Positions 8,095 to 16,695 are shown, counted from the first letter of the stretch. The stretch is DNA of 64,000 nt from WHSW01 sp963740055 (GCA_963740055.1 CAVUCL010000001.1:682001-746000), one strand, 5' to 3'. Translations and numbers: made by a program. Notes: generated from the letters alone by a model not told the origin.

Positions 8095-9471
8095 TCAGGC
8101 CGCGGCGAGCTGCTCGGCGAGCGCCGCCTCGAGGTCGGCGGCGAGCTGGTCGAGGTCGGCGACGGCGTCGCGGTCGGCGGCGAGGCCGAAGAAGACGCCG
8201 CCGTCGTAGGAGAGGACGCCGATCGAGAGCGCGTGGTTCTGCGGCGAGAGCGGCACGAACGGGTAGATCGCCTCGATCCTCCGCCCGAGCAGGTAGAAGG
8301 GCACCTGCGGGCCGGGGACGTTGGAGACGACCAGGTTCCACGACAGAGGGCGCGAGATCACGTCGGCGAGTACCCGGTTGATCGTCGGCGGCGTCCAGCC
8401 GGTCGCCTCGATGATCAGCGACGCGGCGCGCGCCTGCTCGGACGCCTTCAGCCGCGCGGTCTCGGCGTGCACGCGCTCGAGCCGCGTGCGCGCGTCCGGC
8501 TCGCCGATCGGCAGCGCGACGAGCAGGGTGGCGATCCGGTTGCCGAGCTCGAGCTCCTCGTCGGGGCGGCGGACGCTCATCGGAACCAGGGCGACGATCT
8601 GGTCCGGGACCTCGGGCTCGCGACGTTCGAGAAAGCGGCGCAGGCCGCCGGCCGCGACCGAGAGGATGACGTCGTTGACGGTCGCCCCGCCCTCACCGCG
8701 CGCCGCCTTGAGCTGGTCGAGGCGGGCGTCGACGTAGGCGAGACGGCGGTCGCGCCCGATCTCGACGTTGAGCGAGGTCCGGGGCGCGGTCGGGCCGCTG
8801 GCGGCGAGCTGGGCGAACGACTCGGCGGTTCGCATCACCCGGGTCGCGGTCGAGCGCGGCATCGTGATCGCGCCGTGCGCGGCCTTGCGCGCCGCGCGCA
8901 GCGGGTTGCGGATCCGCTCGGAGGCGGCGCGGACGAAGAGCATCTCCGGGCTCGGCTCGTCGGGCTCGGGCGCCTCCGCCGGGATCTCGATCTCGATCCC
9001 CTCCGGGGTCGGGTCGAGGATCACGGTGCCGACGTCGACCGCGGCGACGCCGTCGACGAGCGCATGGTGGGTCTTGTTGACGTAGGCGTGGCGCCCGCCC
9101 GCGAGGCCCTCGACCAGATAGAGCTGCCACAGCGGCCGGGTGAAGTCGAGCGGCTCGGACATGATCCGCGCCGCGAGCTCGCGCAGCTCCGCCTCGCCGC
9201 CCGGCGCCGGGAGCGCCGCCCGGCGCACGTGCCAGCGCAGGTCGAAGCGCGGGTCGTCGGTCCAGACCGGGTTCGAGAGGTTGAGCGCGACCTTGGTCAC
9301 CCGCTGGCGAAAGCGGGGGACGAGCCCGAGCCGCGTGTCGACGTGCTCGAGCAGCCGCTCGAAGTCGGGCGGCTCGCCCTCGACCACGATCGTCGCCCCG
9401 ACGTGGACGTGGATCGGCCCGCGCTCGGCGAGCAGCGACGACATGTCGGAGGCCGAGAGGCGCTCGTTCAC
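8095..9471 (-). CDS. wax ester synthase/diacylglycerol acyltransferase (WS/DGAT)
   Basis: 458 residues from GTG 9471. The catalytic motif HHALVDG (HHxxxDG) is near residue 134, and the second conserved block NLVVSNVPGP is near the C-terminus, before the terminal helical region. It transfers acyl groups from acyl-CoA to long-chain alcohols or diacylglycerol, making storage wax esters or triacylglycerol at the membrane. It starts 17 nt after the stop of the upstream NTF2-like gene on the same strand, so the two probably form an operon. Confidence 0.88.
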   Translation of the reverse strand: MNERLSASDMSSLLAERGPIHVHVGATIVVEGEPPDFERLLEHVDTRLGLVPRFRQRVTKVALNLSNPVWTDDPRFDLRWHVRRAALPAPGGEAELRELAARIMSEPLDFTRPLWQLYLVEGLAGGRHAYVNKTHHALVDGVAAVDVGTVILDPTPEGIEIEIPAEAPEPDEPSPEMLFVRAASERIRNPLRAARKAAHGAITMPRSTATRVMRTAESFAQLAASGPTAPRTSLNVEIGRDRRLAYVDARLDQLKAARGEGGATVNDVILSVAAGGLRRFLERREPEVPDQIVALVPMSVRRPDEELELGNRIATLLVALPIGEPDARTRLERVHAETARLKASEQARAASLIIEATGWTPPTINRVLADVISRPLSWNLVVSNVPGPQVPFYLLGRRIEAIYPFVPLSPQNHALSIGVLSYDGGVFFGLAADRDAVADLDQLAADLEAALAEQLAAA

Positions 9472-9487
9472 GCCGGCCCCCGCGGGC

Positions 9488-9982
9488 TCAGCTCGCGGCC
9501 GCGGGGCTGTCGGCCATGAACTCGCGCAGGCTCTCGCGCGCCTGGGCGCGGACCTTGTTCTGGACCGGCGGCGACCAGCCGAGCGCAAGCCCGACCGGGC
9601 CGAGTGCCTGGCGGCTCCAGCGCCAGAGGCTGAAGCGGTCGCGGTGCTCGGCGATCAGCCCGTCGGCGAAGACGAAGCCGGCGTCGATCGAGTTGTGCAC
9701 GTGGCGACCGGTGGCGCTGAACGTGTAGTGGGCGTCCCAGTGCGCCGAGCCGCGGTCGCCGTCCGTGCGGACGTCCGAGTGCTCGAGCTCGAGGTCGGTG
9801 CCGCGGGTGCAGAGCATCCGCCACATCGCGGTGACCTCGTCCCCGCGCAGGTCCTGGAACACCGGGTCGCTGAAGCTCGGGTCGGGGCCGTAGCAGGCGG
9901 CCATCGCCGCATGGTCGCGCGCCGCGAATGCGGTGTAGAAGCGGTCGATCAGGGCGGCGTTCGCCGCCGGGTCCGAGGCCAC
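9488..9982 (-). CDS. nuclear transport factor 2 (SnoaL)-like protein
   Basis: 164 residues: MASDPAANAALIDRFYTAFAARDHAAMAACYGPD is the classical NTF2-like helix-hairpin start, followed by SDPVFQDLRGDEVTAMW and a beta-sheet ending in a Trp-rich strand. GTG 9982 is preceded by TACGAT with a 6-base gap (leaderless). Likely a small-molecule-binding or isomerase-fold protein, in an operon with the WS/DGAT gene downstream. It differs from the MSQENVE-type paralogues in its N-terminus and its longer C-terminus. Confidence 0.75.
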   Translation of the reverse strand: MASDPAANAALIDRFYTAFAARDHAAMAACYGPDPSFSDPVFQDLRGDEVTAMWRMLCTRGTDLELEHSDVRTDGDRGSAHWDAHYTFSATGRHVHNSIDAGFVFADGLIAEHRDRFSLWRWSRQALGPVGLALGWSPPVQNKVRAQARESLREFMADSPAAAS

Positions 9983-9988
9983 GGAGCG

Positions 9989-9994
9989 ATCGTA
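9989..9994 (-). promoter_or_regulatory. -10 box of the NTF2-like / WS-DGAT operon
   Basis: TACGAT on the minus strand, six bases before GTG 9982. The divergent winged-helix gene starts at 10027, so 44 bp hold both promoters. Confidence 0.4.
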
Positions 9995-10026
9995 TCCCGC
10001 GGCGCCGGCCTGCGAGGATCCGGCGC

Positions 10027-11211
10027 GTGCAGACGATCGAGATCGCCGAGCGCCGCGCGCGGCTCGCCCGCCGCCACCGGCTCGCGCCCGGCGAGCGCGC
10101 CGGCGACGTGGTCGAGGCGACCCGGAGCATCGTCTGCCTGCACGGCACCGACCCGGCGACCGTCTACCTCTCAGCCCGTGCCCGTGTCGACGGGATGACC
10201 GTCGCCGACCTCGAGCGTGAGCTCTATCGCGAGCGCTCGCTGGTCAAGGTGCTGGCGATGCGAAGGACGTTGTTCGTGTTCCCGCGCGACGGGGTCGGCG
10301 CCGCCGTGGCGGGAGCCGGCGAGCGCACCGCGGGCGCCGAGCGCCGGCGGTTGATCAAGGAGGTCGAGGCCGAAGGGCTTCACCGCGACGGCGAGCGCTG
10401 GCTCGGGGCTGCGGAGAAGGCGGTGATCGCGGCGCTCGAGGGTGGGAGGGAGGCGAGCTCGTCGGAGCTTCGCGCCGAGCTCCCGTTGCTCGAGGGCTCG
10501 ATCACCTACGGCGTCGGCAAGTCGTGGGGCGGGCAGGTGCCGGTCGGGCCGCGAGTGCTGACGATCCTCTCGGCATCGGGTCAGATCGTCAGGGCCTCTA
10601 ACGACGGCGGCTGGGGCGTCTCGCGCCCGCGGTGGGCCTCGATGACCACCTGGCTAGGCGAGGAGATCGGGGCGGTTTCCGAGGCGGAGGGCGTCGCGGC
10701 GCTGGTCGAGCGCTGGCTGCGCGCGTTCGGTCCGGGGACGGAGGCGGACATCAAGTGGTGGCTCGGCTCGACCCTGCGCGCGGTCCGCAAGGCGCTCGCC
10801 GAGCTCGAGGCGATCGAGGTCGACCTCGACGGCGAGACCGGCTACCTGCTCCCCGACGACCTCGAGCCGAGCGCGCCGGTCGCGCCCTGGCCGGCGCTGC
10901 TGCCGCCGCTCGACCCGACGACGATGGGCTGGTTCGAGCGCGAGTGGTACCTCGGCCCCTACAAGGCCGAGCTCTTCGACACCAGCGGCAACGCCGGGCC
11001 GACCGCGTGGTGGGACGGGCGGATCGTCGGCGGCTGGCGCCAGCGCGAGAGCGGCGAGGTCGAGCTGCAGCTGCTCGAGGACGTCGGCGCCGAGGCGCTC
11101 CGGGCGCTCGAGGCCGAGGCCGCGCGACTGACCGAGTGGTTCGACGGCACCCGCGTCCTGCCCCGGTTCCCCTCGCCGCTCTCGAAGGCGCTCGCCGCGG
11201 AGAGCCGCTGA
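10027..11211 (+). CDS. winged-helix DNA-binding protein (HTH_42/AlkZ-type)
   Basis: 394 residues from GTG 10027. It begins with an RRHRLAPGERAGDVVEATRSIVCLHGTDPATVYLSAR-type segment characteristic of the winged-helix family related to DNA glycosylases AlkZ/YcaQ, and has the tandem-wHTH features SLVKVLAMRRTLFVFPR and GPGTEADIKWWLG. Family members excise alkylated or cross-linked bases; many paralogues are uncharacterised, so a repair role is inferred. Divergent from the NTF2-like gene. The next gene on the same strand is tRNA-Arg. Confidence 0.75.
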   Translation: MQTIEIAERRARLARRHRLAPGERAGDVVEATRSIVCLHGTDPATVYLSARARVDGMTVADLERELYRERSLVKVLAMRRTLFVFPRDGVGAAVAGAGERTAGAERRRLIKEVEAEGLHRDGERWLGAAEKAVIAALEGGREASSSELRAELPLLEGSITYGVGKSWGGQVPVGPRVLTILSASGQIVRASNDGGWGVSRPRWASMTTWLGEEIGAVSEAEGVAALVERWLRAFGPGTEADIKWWLGSTLRAVRKALAELEAIEVDLDGETGYLLPDDLEPSAPVAPWPALLPPLDPTTMGWFEREWYLGPYKAELFDTSGNAGPTAWWDGRIVGGWRQRESGEVELQLLEDVGAEALRALEAEAARLTEWFDGTRVLPRFPSPLSKALAAESR

Positions 11212-11262
11212 TCGCGGCGCCCGGGCAGGCCCGCAGGACAGCTCCTACAATCGCTTGCCCCC

Positions 11263-11336
11263 GGGCCCGTAGCTCAGCCGGATAGAGCGTCGGTCTACGA
11301 AACCGAAGGTCACAGGTTCGAATCCTGTCGGGCCCG
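11263..11336 (+). tRNA. tRNA-Arg(ACG), integration target
   Basis: GGGCCCG (11263-11269) pairs with CGGGCCC (11329-11335); discriminator G 11336. Anticodon loop CT-ACG-AA. TACAAT at 11246-11251 is a good -10. 74 nt, no encoded CCA. Its 3' 43 bases (11294-11336) recur exactly at 13466-13508 and 27662-27704, marking it as the attachment site of two tandem elements. Confidence 0.96.
11294..11336 (+). repeat. att core copy 1 (inside tRNA-Arg)
   Basis: 43 bases from the anticodon loop (TCTACG) to the discriminator base (GGGCCCG). Identical to copies 2 and 3. Tyrosine-recombinase islands commonly use this tRNA segment, and the copy left inside the intact gene restores the tRNA. Confidence 0.85.
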
Positions 11337-11597
11337 CTTCCTTCCCCCGCAGTAAGGCTTGAACAAGGGGAGTTCATCGGTTCTCGGTGAACCGCTCGAG
11401 AGAGCGTTTCGACGCATATCAGCATCCGTGCCTGGCGAAACCACCGCGCAGACCATCGCGCGGATGTCAATGCTGAAGGCGTCTAGAGCTCTGCGGGTCG
11501 GCCCGGGCCATCGCGCAGCCCGGGTCGGCGTCGACGACGCTCGCCCCGTGGCAGACCCAATGGCGCGCAGACTTCTCGGATACCTTCGCGATTCAGA

Positions 11598-12491
11598 ATG
11601 CCGGCGAATCGATCCCTACTTGCGTTGTTCGCGGTGTTGCCCGTGCTCGGCTGCGCCGCGTTGCCGGGAGGGGCCGCACCGAACCCGACGGACGACGCAC
11701 CGGTTGCGAGGGCAACACCGCCACGTCCCGACGAGGGGATCCCGCTGAAGCCGGGTCTCCTGGCGGAGCGCCTGACCGACACAAGCGATGCAGTCGATCG
11801 GGCAATCCAGCGGTGGCGCTCGGATGACGGCCTGCAAGGGCGAACGCCGCGCGATCTAACCCTCTACTCCCTTTACCAGCAGCGCGTTTACGTCCTGCTG
11901 ACTCCACGAAGGAAGCTCACCAGAGCCGTCGTGCGGCGGTTGGGCGGACCCCTCGCCCCGGAAGCGCGCGACATCCTCGCGGCGCGACGCGCGTTGAGCT
12001 CGCTTTCGACACCCGTGCCGCAGCGTCGCTTTCGCACTGGAAGGGCGCTGGCTCCCGGAACGCTGCTGCGGTACTACCACAAGGCCGAACGCCGATTCAA
12101 CGTGTCCTGGAAGGTGCTCGCCGCGGTCAACTTCGTCGAAACCGCCTTCAACAAGCTGCGCAATAGGAGCACAGCCGGAGCGCAGGGCCCGATGCAGTTC
12201 ATCCCGTCGACATGGGAGGCCTACGGGATGGGCGGCGACATCGCCGATCCCCACGACGCGATCATGGGCGCCGCGAACTACTTACACGCCTCCGGGGCGC
12301 CGAAGGACTACCGACGTGCCCTCTATGCATACAACCCCTCGCGGGAGTACGTCGACGCAGTGCTTCGGTACACGCGTCGCATTCGACGCGATCGCAACGC
12401 CTACGTCGCTTTCCACAGCTGGCAGGTGTTCGTCAATACGCCGGATGGCATCGTGCGCATCACAGGTCCAGGCATTGACCAGCAGCCGTAG
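11598..12491 (+). CDS. lytic transglycosylase lipoprotein (SLT domain)
   Basis: 297 residues. The signal peptide with lipobox VLGC (Cys near 19) predicts membrane attachment. The C-terminal SLT/lysozyme-like domain contains LAAVNFVETAFNKLR (catalytic Glu near 181), GAQGPMQFIPSTWEAYG and ALYAYNPSREYVDAVLRY. It cleaves peptidoglycan glycan strands, forming 1,6-anhydro ends. The middle (about 60-140) is an unassigned helical region. First gene of island 1. Its codon use looks less GC-extreme than the chromosome before 11 kb, consistent with transfer. Confidence 0.85.
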   Translation: MPANRSLLALFAVLPVLGCAALPGGAAPNPTDDAPVARATPPRPDEGIPLKPGLLAERLTDTSDAVDRAIQRWRSDDGLQGRTPRDLTLYSLYQQRVYVLLTPRRKLTRAVVRRLGGPLAPEARDILAARRALSSLSTPVPQRRFRTGRALAPGTLLRYYHKAERRFNVSWKVLAAVNFVETAFNKLRNRSTAGAQGPMQFIPSTWEAYGMGGDIADPHDAIMGAANYLHASGAPKDYRRALYAYNPSREYVDAVLRYTRRIRRDRNAYVAFHSWQVFVNTPDGIVRITGPGIDQQP

Positions 12492-12627
12492 CGGCCCTGA
12501 CTCTCTGCGAAGCAGAATTACTGTGCCGTACTCCGGTGTGTCGCCACCCGCTGATGAGGAAGCCGACAACCAAGAGCACCGCGAACGCGATGCCAGATAG
12601 GGCCAGCAGCCCGCTCGGGTCGTGGGG

Positions 12628-13305
12628 TCAAGGTTCGCGCGCCGAGAGGATGGGCGCGGTGCGCCGGAATCCCCAGACTGCCGCGTAGATCCCCAGCGAC
12701 AGCTCCCAGACGAACTCGGGGGCTACGGCAAGGCCGATCGCGCTTGACGTATCCCACCACTCGAAGAGCTCGCCAAGATTCGCAACGAGAAGGAGTGGAC
12801 CCCCGATCAGACCCAGCAATGGCATCCAGCGCGGAACGAGGCCGGATCGGTACATCAGATAACCGAGGATCAGCCCGTTGCCAACGGGGACGACGAGGCC
12901 GGGGCCGAACAGGAAGGTCCAATCCTTGAGCGCCGCGAGGGTGACGGCGAGGTCGCCCGCGTCAGGAATGTCCTGGCGCAGGCTTACGACGCCGAGCACG
13001 AAGATGATCCCCGCCGCAATGAAGACGCTTTCGATGATTCGAGCGGCTACGTAGCCGATCGCGAGGGTCTTGTTCTGCCGCTTCGCGATCGGGTAGAGCA
13101 CGACCGCCGTCCCGACGTTCGCGAGGATGAGGAGGAACTCCAGGAACGCGCCGAGATAGACCTGGCCCTCGCTCCCGTCCCCCGCGATGAATCCAGCCGG
13201 GTCGTCGAGAAGCGGCTGGTAGAGAAGCGCCGCAGGGATCGACGTCAGAAAGGTGATGATGAACAGGACTCCGAAGAGTCGAGCCTGCCTCTGGTCGTCA
13301 GCCAT
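12628..13305 (-). CDS. DUF4386 family membrane protein
   Basis: 225 residues with six or seven hydrophobic segments: LFGVLFIITFLTSIPAALLY at the N-terminus, YLGAFLEFLLILANVGTAVV, then GYVAARIIESVFIAAGIIFV, a pattern characteristic of DUF4386. Function unknown; polytopic inner-membrane protein. Convergent with the lytic transglycosylase and probably transcribed from the island edge toward it. A second, damaged DUF4386 gene lies in island 2 at 16021. Confidence 0.75.
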   Translation of the reverse strand: MADDQRQARLFGVLFIITFLTSIPAALLYQPLLDDPAGFIAGDGSEGQVYLGAFLEFLLILANVGTAVVLYPIAKRQNKTLAIGYVAARIIESVFIAAGIIFVLGVVSLRQDIPDAGDLAVTLAALKDWTFLFGPGLVVPVGNGLILGYLMYRSGLVPRWMPLLGLIGGPLLLVANLGELFEWWDTSSAIGLAVAPEFVWELSLGIYAAVWGFRRTAPILSAREP

Positions 13306-13410
13306 GTTCTGCCGCCCTGCGAGTCACCGAGTTCGGTAACCCTAAGGATGTCTGCCGACGGAACAAACTTCAGCATGGAACCCGAAGTCGCTCGCTTTCC
13401 ATGCAAAGCA

Positions 13411-13429
13411 GCACTCCTTGGGGGAGTGC
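13411..13429. repeat. 7-bp hairpin at the end of island 1
   Basis: GCACTCC-TTGGG-GGAGTGC: a perfect 7-bp inverted repeat with a 5-base loop. It has no T-run, so an ordinary terminator is unlikely. It sits 37 bases before att copy 2. Confidence 0.4.
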
Positions 13430-13465
13430 CTAGCCGTCCCTTCGGTCAACAAGAGTGACTGCATC

Positions 13466-13508
13466 TCTACGAAACCGAAGGTCACAGGTTCGAATCCTGT
13501 CGGGCCCG
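13466..13508 (+). repeat. att core copy 2 (truncated tRNA-Arg 3' end)
   Basis: Exact 43-base copy of the tRNA-Arg 3' part. The 5' half of the tRNA is absent, so it is not a functional tRNA gene. The nine bases before it (GACTGCATC) are also shared with copy 3 but not with copy 1, as expected if both are element-derived right ends. Confidence 0.9.
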
Positions 13509-13823
13509 CTCCGTTTGTCGCCGAAAACCCCGCTTGATCAAGCCGTTTCTAGGCTCGCGGCATTGATCGGGATAATTGCGTGACGCAGCGCGAATACGCC
13601 CGTAGGCGACGAAAGACCATCGCGCAACCATCGCGCAGATCCTCGATTGACAAGCCGTTCCTCGGCCCGCTGCTCGATCGGACTATCGCGCAGAGCCTCC
13701 ACGGAGCCTTCGCCATACAAGGCGAAACCATGGTCGGCCTGCGCGAGCTGAATACGCCTGAGCGCTCTTGCTCCTCGCGCTAGGCGAGAGCTCGTACGTA
13801 GGCTGAGGTGAGACGATCCGGGT

Positions 13824-14299
13824 CTATTCCTCCTCGTTGGATTCGGCAGGTACTTCCTCACCGTCATCCTGTGGTGGCGGGGCGTAATTCGCATCACCCT
13901 TACGCCAAGTGAAACGTTCCTGAGCTTCGACGGCCGCCTCGCGAGCTTTTCTGATTCGCTCGAGGTCTCTCTCGTGTGACCGCCCATCGGACTCCGAGAA
14001 GTCGATCCTGTTGCAGAGCCGGTGCGCAAGGACTGAGTTGTCGACGGTTCTTTGGCCGCCATCTCGCGTGGGCGTGGAGCATGCTCGTGGGTGGGATTCC
14101 AGTCGCTGTATTCGGTGACCGGTACGAAGTACGACGCACCACCCAGCTCTTCGCGACAGCGGCACTTTCGTATCCCGCACTTCACATCTGTGATGTAGCC
14201 CTGCTCCGCAGCCGTGATGAGGATCCCCTTGACGCCCAAGCGTCTGAGCTCCTTGGCCACTTCCGCACCTCGCGCGGGGTCCAGCGGTGGTCTTGTCAC
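13824..14299 (-). CDS. HNH-like Cys/His zinc-site protein, frameshifted
   Basis: Two frames join into about 158 residues. The N-terminal part from GTG 14299 (ELRRLGVKGILITAAEQGY, then VKCGIRKCRCRE, then DWNPTHEHAP) continues in another frame as RDGGQRTVDNSVLAHRLCNRIDF and an acidic tail. A missing base near 14071 explains the break. The C-x4-C-x-C cluster, the DW-P-H-H block and the GG-N-LAH-CN block are what one expects of a treble-clef/HNH-type nuclease domain. DNA cleavage is inferred from family resemblance only. First gene inside island 2. Confidence 0.55.
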
Positions 14300-14446
14300 A
14301 CGGAAAGGCTATCCCCCGAATCCGGCCACCTCACCAGGACACCCGCGTCGCCTGAGGCGGTGGCCGCTCACCTGCTACCGCCTTTCGCGGAGGAGAAGCC
14401 GCTCCGCGGAGCGCCCAGCTACTGCCGGTCGTACACGGCGGAACAG

Positions 14447-15178
14447 CTAGGGGTTGTCGGTAGCGCCTTGCTCGGCCAGCAGCCCTAGTACTCGCTCAGC
14501 GAAGACTCGCCACCGGCGTTCGTTGTCGTGGACAAGGATCGCCGACTCGGCCATCAGATCTGTCGCGCGATCGATCAGCTCCGAAGCGGAGAAGAGATAG
14601 CCCGGCGCCGTCCGGTCACGGGCGAGGTCCAAACGCAAAGCGTCCGGACAGAGATCAACCGCGTTCAGAAGGTCAAGAGAACGACGAAGGAGACGCGCGA
14701 TCAGCCCCTGCAGCTCCGCCGCCTGCCAATCGTTCGCGATGATCCGGTGCCGCTCACCGAGGAGGTCAGCAAGAGCAGGGAACGCGGCCGCCGCGCCGGC
14801 GATGCCCCACGACTGTTCCATTGCTCGAGCCAGCCACTCCGACGCTCCCTCCATGTCATTCGCCGTCGTCTCCAGGTCCCGTTTGAGCTGGAGAATCTCG
14901 GTCGGCTCCTCCTCGCCCTCCATGAAAAGGACCCCGGTCTCGCCCGTCAGCCCGGGGGCATTCAGATCCCGTGCGCCCGCGTAGGGGTTACCGGCCGGGT
15001 GGTCAGTCGGAACCGCCTCAGACCAATGCGCGGCGAGGGCCTTGAGGATCCGTGAGGCCGTCTGCGTCTCCGCCGCCAGGCGGAGCGGCGACTGCGAATA
15101 GAACTTCTCGTGCTCGTGGTGTGTCTCGGCGAGGTTCGCCATCAATTCGAGCATCTGGCGCGGTGGCGTGGCGGGCAT
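14447..15178 (-). CDS. hypothetical helical protein with a truncated paralogue in the same island
   Basis: 243 residues; ATG 15178 is preceded by GGGAGA at good spacing. I do not recognise the family. Predicted mostly alpha-helical and acidic, with a C-terminal region LLGERHRIIANDWQAAE...LFSASELIDRATDLM...VHDNERRWRVFAERVL. That C-terminal region is repeated, on the opposite strand, at about 27231-27546 next to att copy 3. No signal peptide, membrane segment or catalytic motif is seen. The duplicated block is probably the conserved functional core. Confidence 0.65.
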   Translation of the reverse strand: MPATPPRQMLELMANLAETHHEHEKFYSQSPLRLAAETQTASRILKALAAHWSEAVPTDHPAGNPYAGARDLNAPGLTGETGVLFMEGEEEPTEILQLKRDLETTANDMEGASEWLARAMEQSWGIAGAAAAFPALADLLGERHRIIANDWQAAELQGLIARLLRRSLDLLNAVDLCPDALRLDLARDRTAPGYLFSASELIDRATDLMAESAILVHDNERRWRVFAERVLGLLAEQGATDNP

Positions 15179-15430
15179 CGTCGTGAGTCTCCCACTCTGG
15201 GCCGAACTCGCTAGCGCCGCTTCGGGAGCACCGCAGCGAACGGAGCGCGTGCTCGCTGCTCGTCGTCGCGCAAAGCAAAGCGCCGCTCTTGCATGGAAAG
15301 CGAAACTTCTACTCGCAGTTGTTACCCCGGCGAGTATCCTTTGTTAGGACACACCGCCCTTCGAGTCGCTTTCGTTCCTCCCTCTTGATCGCGCGGCCCT
15401 TCCGGGGAAGGACGAGATCGAAGGTTTCGG
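15179..15430. other. intergenic gap with a distant inverted-repeat partner
   Basis: No gene seen. TTGCATGGAAAGCGA at 15289-15303 is the exact reverse complement of 13392-13406, a 15-bp inverted pair spanning the att-copy-2 region. The rest may hold divergent promoters for 15178 and 15431. Confidence 0.35.
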
Positions 15431-16009
15431 ATGACTGACCAAACTCGGCAGCAAGCTGCCTCAACTTCGCTTTTCCCAGGATGGCGCTGGGTCGCAGTGG
15501 CCCTCGCGTTTCCGGTCGCGGGCCTCATCGGCTGGACGGTGAGTGGTCCGGTAGACGCTCCCCTTGCCGCGCTGATCGGCGGTCTAATCACAGGTGCTGG
15601 CCTCGGAGCCGCACAGTGGTGGGCGGCGAAAGACGCGTTCGGCGATGCTCCAGCGTGGATCACCACGAGTGCGGTCGCCTATGGCGCTGGGCTACTCGTC
15701 GCTGCCGCGGCGGTTGGCTACAACACGGACCTGGGCTCGCTCGTTGCGATGGGAGCGATCAGCGGCCTGTTTCTCGGCGTGGGACAAGGTCTCAGGTTGG
15801 TCCAACAGGGCCGCAGGCAGTTCGCCCTTGCCTGGGGAGCTGCGATGCCGGTTCTACTCGCTCTTGGCTGGGCTGCCTCAACCGCGATTGGCGTCGATGT
15901 CGATGAACAGTTCACCGTCTTTGGTGCCGCGGGCGCGATTGTCTTCACGCTCCTGAGCGGTTTCGTCCTGGCGAGGTTCTCCTCCCGGGTTACGAAGGCT
16001 GCCGTCTGA
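15431..16009 (+). CDS. small polytopic membrane protein, unassigned
   Basis: 192 residues. It starts MTDQTRQQAAST, then has six hydrophobic segments with many small residues (GWRWVAVALAFPVAGLIGW; LAALIGGLITGAGLGAAQWW; VAYGAGLLVAAAAVGY; LVAMGAISGLFLGVGQG; a fifth around LLALGWAAS; a sixth near the end). The Gly-rich GAGLGAAQWWA motif resembles repeats in uncharacterised actinobacterial membrane proteins. The stop codon overlaps or abuts the start of the downstream DUF4386-like gene, suggesting translational coupling. Confidence 0.65.
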   Translation: MTDQTRQQAASTSLFPGWRWVAVALAFPVAGLIGWTVSGPVDAPLAALIGGLITGAGLGAAQWWAAKDAFGDAPAWITTSAVAYGAGLLVAAAAVGYNTDLGSLVAMGAISGLFLGVGQGLRLVQQGRRQFALAWGAAMPVLLALGWAASTAIGVDVDEQFTVFGAAGAIVFTLLSGFVLARFSSRVTKAAV

Positions 16010-16020
16010 CCACACAGCCC

Positions 16021-16695
16021 GTGGCCGGCATCGTGTTGATCACGATGCCGGTCGCGTTCAACGTCCTGTTCGGGCTGCTCGCCAGTCGGTTCGACTATCC
16101 AGACATCTTGCGCGAACCCACGGGCGAGGTCCTAGAGCGCTTTCGTCGGGCGGGACCGAACTCGTACTGATCTGGTTGTCCTTCGCGCTCACAGCCGTAC
16201 TCTTCGCGCCGCTCGTCGTCTTGCTCTCCGCGGCGATCAAAGATGCCGACGGGACGTTGCTGCCCTCGCGACGACGATTGGAGCGCTCGCCGCACTGGTC
16301 CAGTTCTTGGGCCTGATTCGCTGGCATTCTTGGTTCCTTATCTCGCTCGCGAGGCGAACGACGCCGCGCCGGGCTCGGCACGACAAGAGTCGATCGACGT
16401 CGTGTTTCAGTCGTTCAATCGCTACCTGGGAGTCGGCGTAGGCGAGCACCTCGGTTATGCCCTCACCGGAGCATGGAGCGTGCTGGCGGGAATCGCGCTG
16501 ACCCAGACGGACGCCGTTTCGTCCTGGGTCGGCGTGCCCGGGATCGCAGTCGGTGCATGCCTGTTGATCGGATCGCTGGAGCTCGTCGGGCGACACGAAG
16601 CGACGGGATGGAAACTGGCCGCGGCGTTGACGCCTATTGCGTACGTAGCGTGGTCAGGCTGGCTCGTCGTTGCGGGTGTGGCCCTCCTCGCCTGA
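16021..16695 (+). pseudogene. DUF4386-like membrane protein with three frameshifts
   Basis: Joining three frames gives a DUF4386-like protein: VAGIVLITMPVAFNVLFGLL, then TELVLIWLSFALTAVLFAPL, then ALATTIGALAALVQFLGLIRW, then FLVPYLAREANDAAPG to the stop at 16695. Breaks fall near 16151, 16262 and 16324, each consistent with loss of one G or C. The true start may be the CTG at 16006, overlapping the TGA of the preceding gene; GTG 16021 is given here. No internal stops or motif loss accompany the lesions, so errors are as likely as decay. Confidence 0.6.
16025..16051. repeat. perfect 11-bp hairpin
   Basis: CCGGCATCGTG, 5-base loop, CACGATGCCGG. It lies 16 bases after the stop of 15431-16009 and inside the first codons of the DUF4386-like gene. 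It could act as a terminator for the upstream gene or as a translation block, or be a chance palindrome. Confidence 0.5.

Larger units (their letters stand above)
11294..13508. mobile_element. integrative element 1 (about 2.2 kb, cargo or remnant)
   Basis: Bounded by att copies 1 and 2. Contains a lytic transglycosylase and a DUF4386 membrane protein but no integrase, so it is either the remnant of a larger island or a passenger segment left by stepwise integration at the same site. Boundaries are seen in the sequence; mobility is inferred. Confidence 0.6.
13306..13823. other. intergenic region with att copy 2 and possible recombination sites
   Basis: No convincing gene. It holds the hairpin 13411-13429, att copy 2 (13466-13508), a near-direct repeat pair (AAGCCGTTTCTAGGC near 13544 and AAGCCGTTCCTCGGC near 13652), and clustered ACCATCGCGCA motifs at 13615-13637. 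The motif AGACCATCGCGC also occurs 114 bases after att copy 1. These might be integrase arm-type sites; this is inference. Confidence 0.35.

Noticed and set aside
13466..13508. A second tRNA-Arg gene
   Set aside because: Only the 3' 43 bases are present; the acceptor 5' strand and D-arm are missing. The same holds for 27662-27704.
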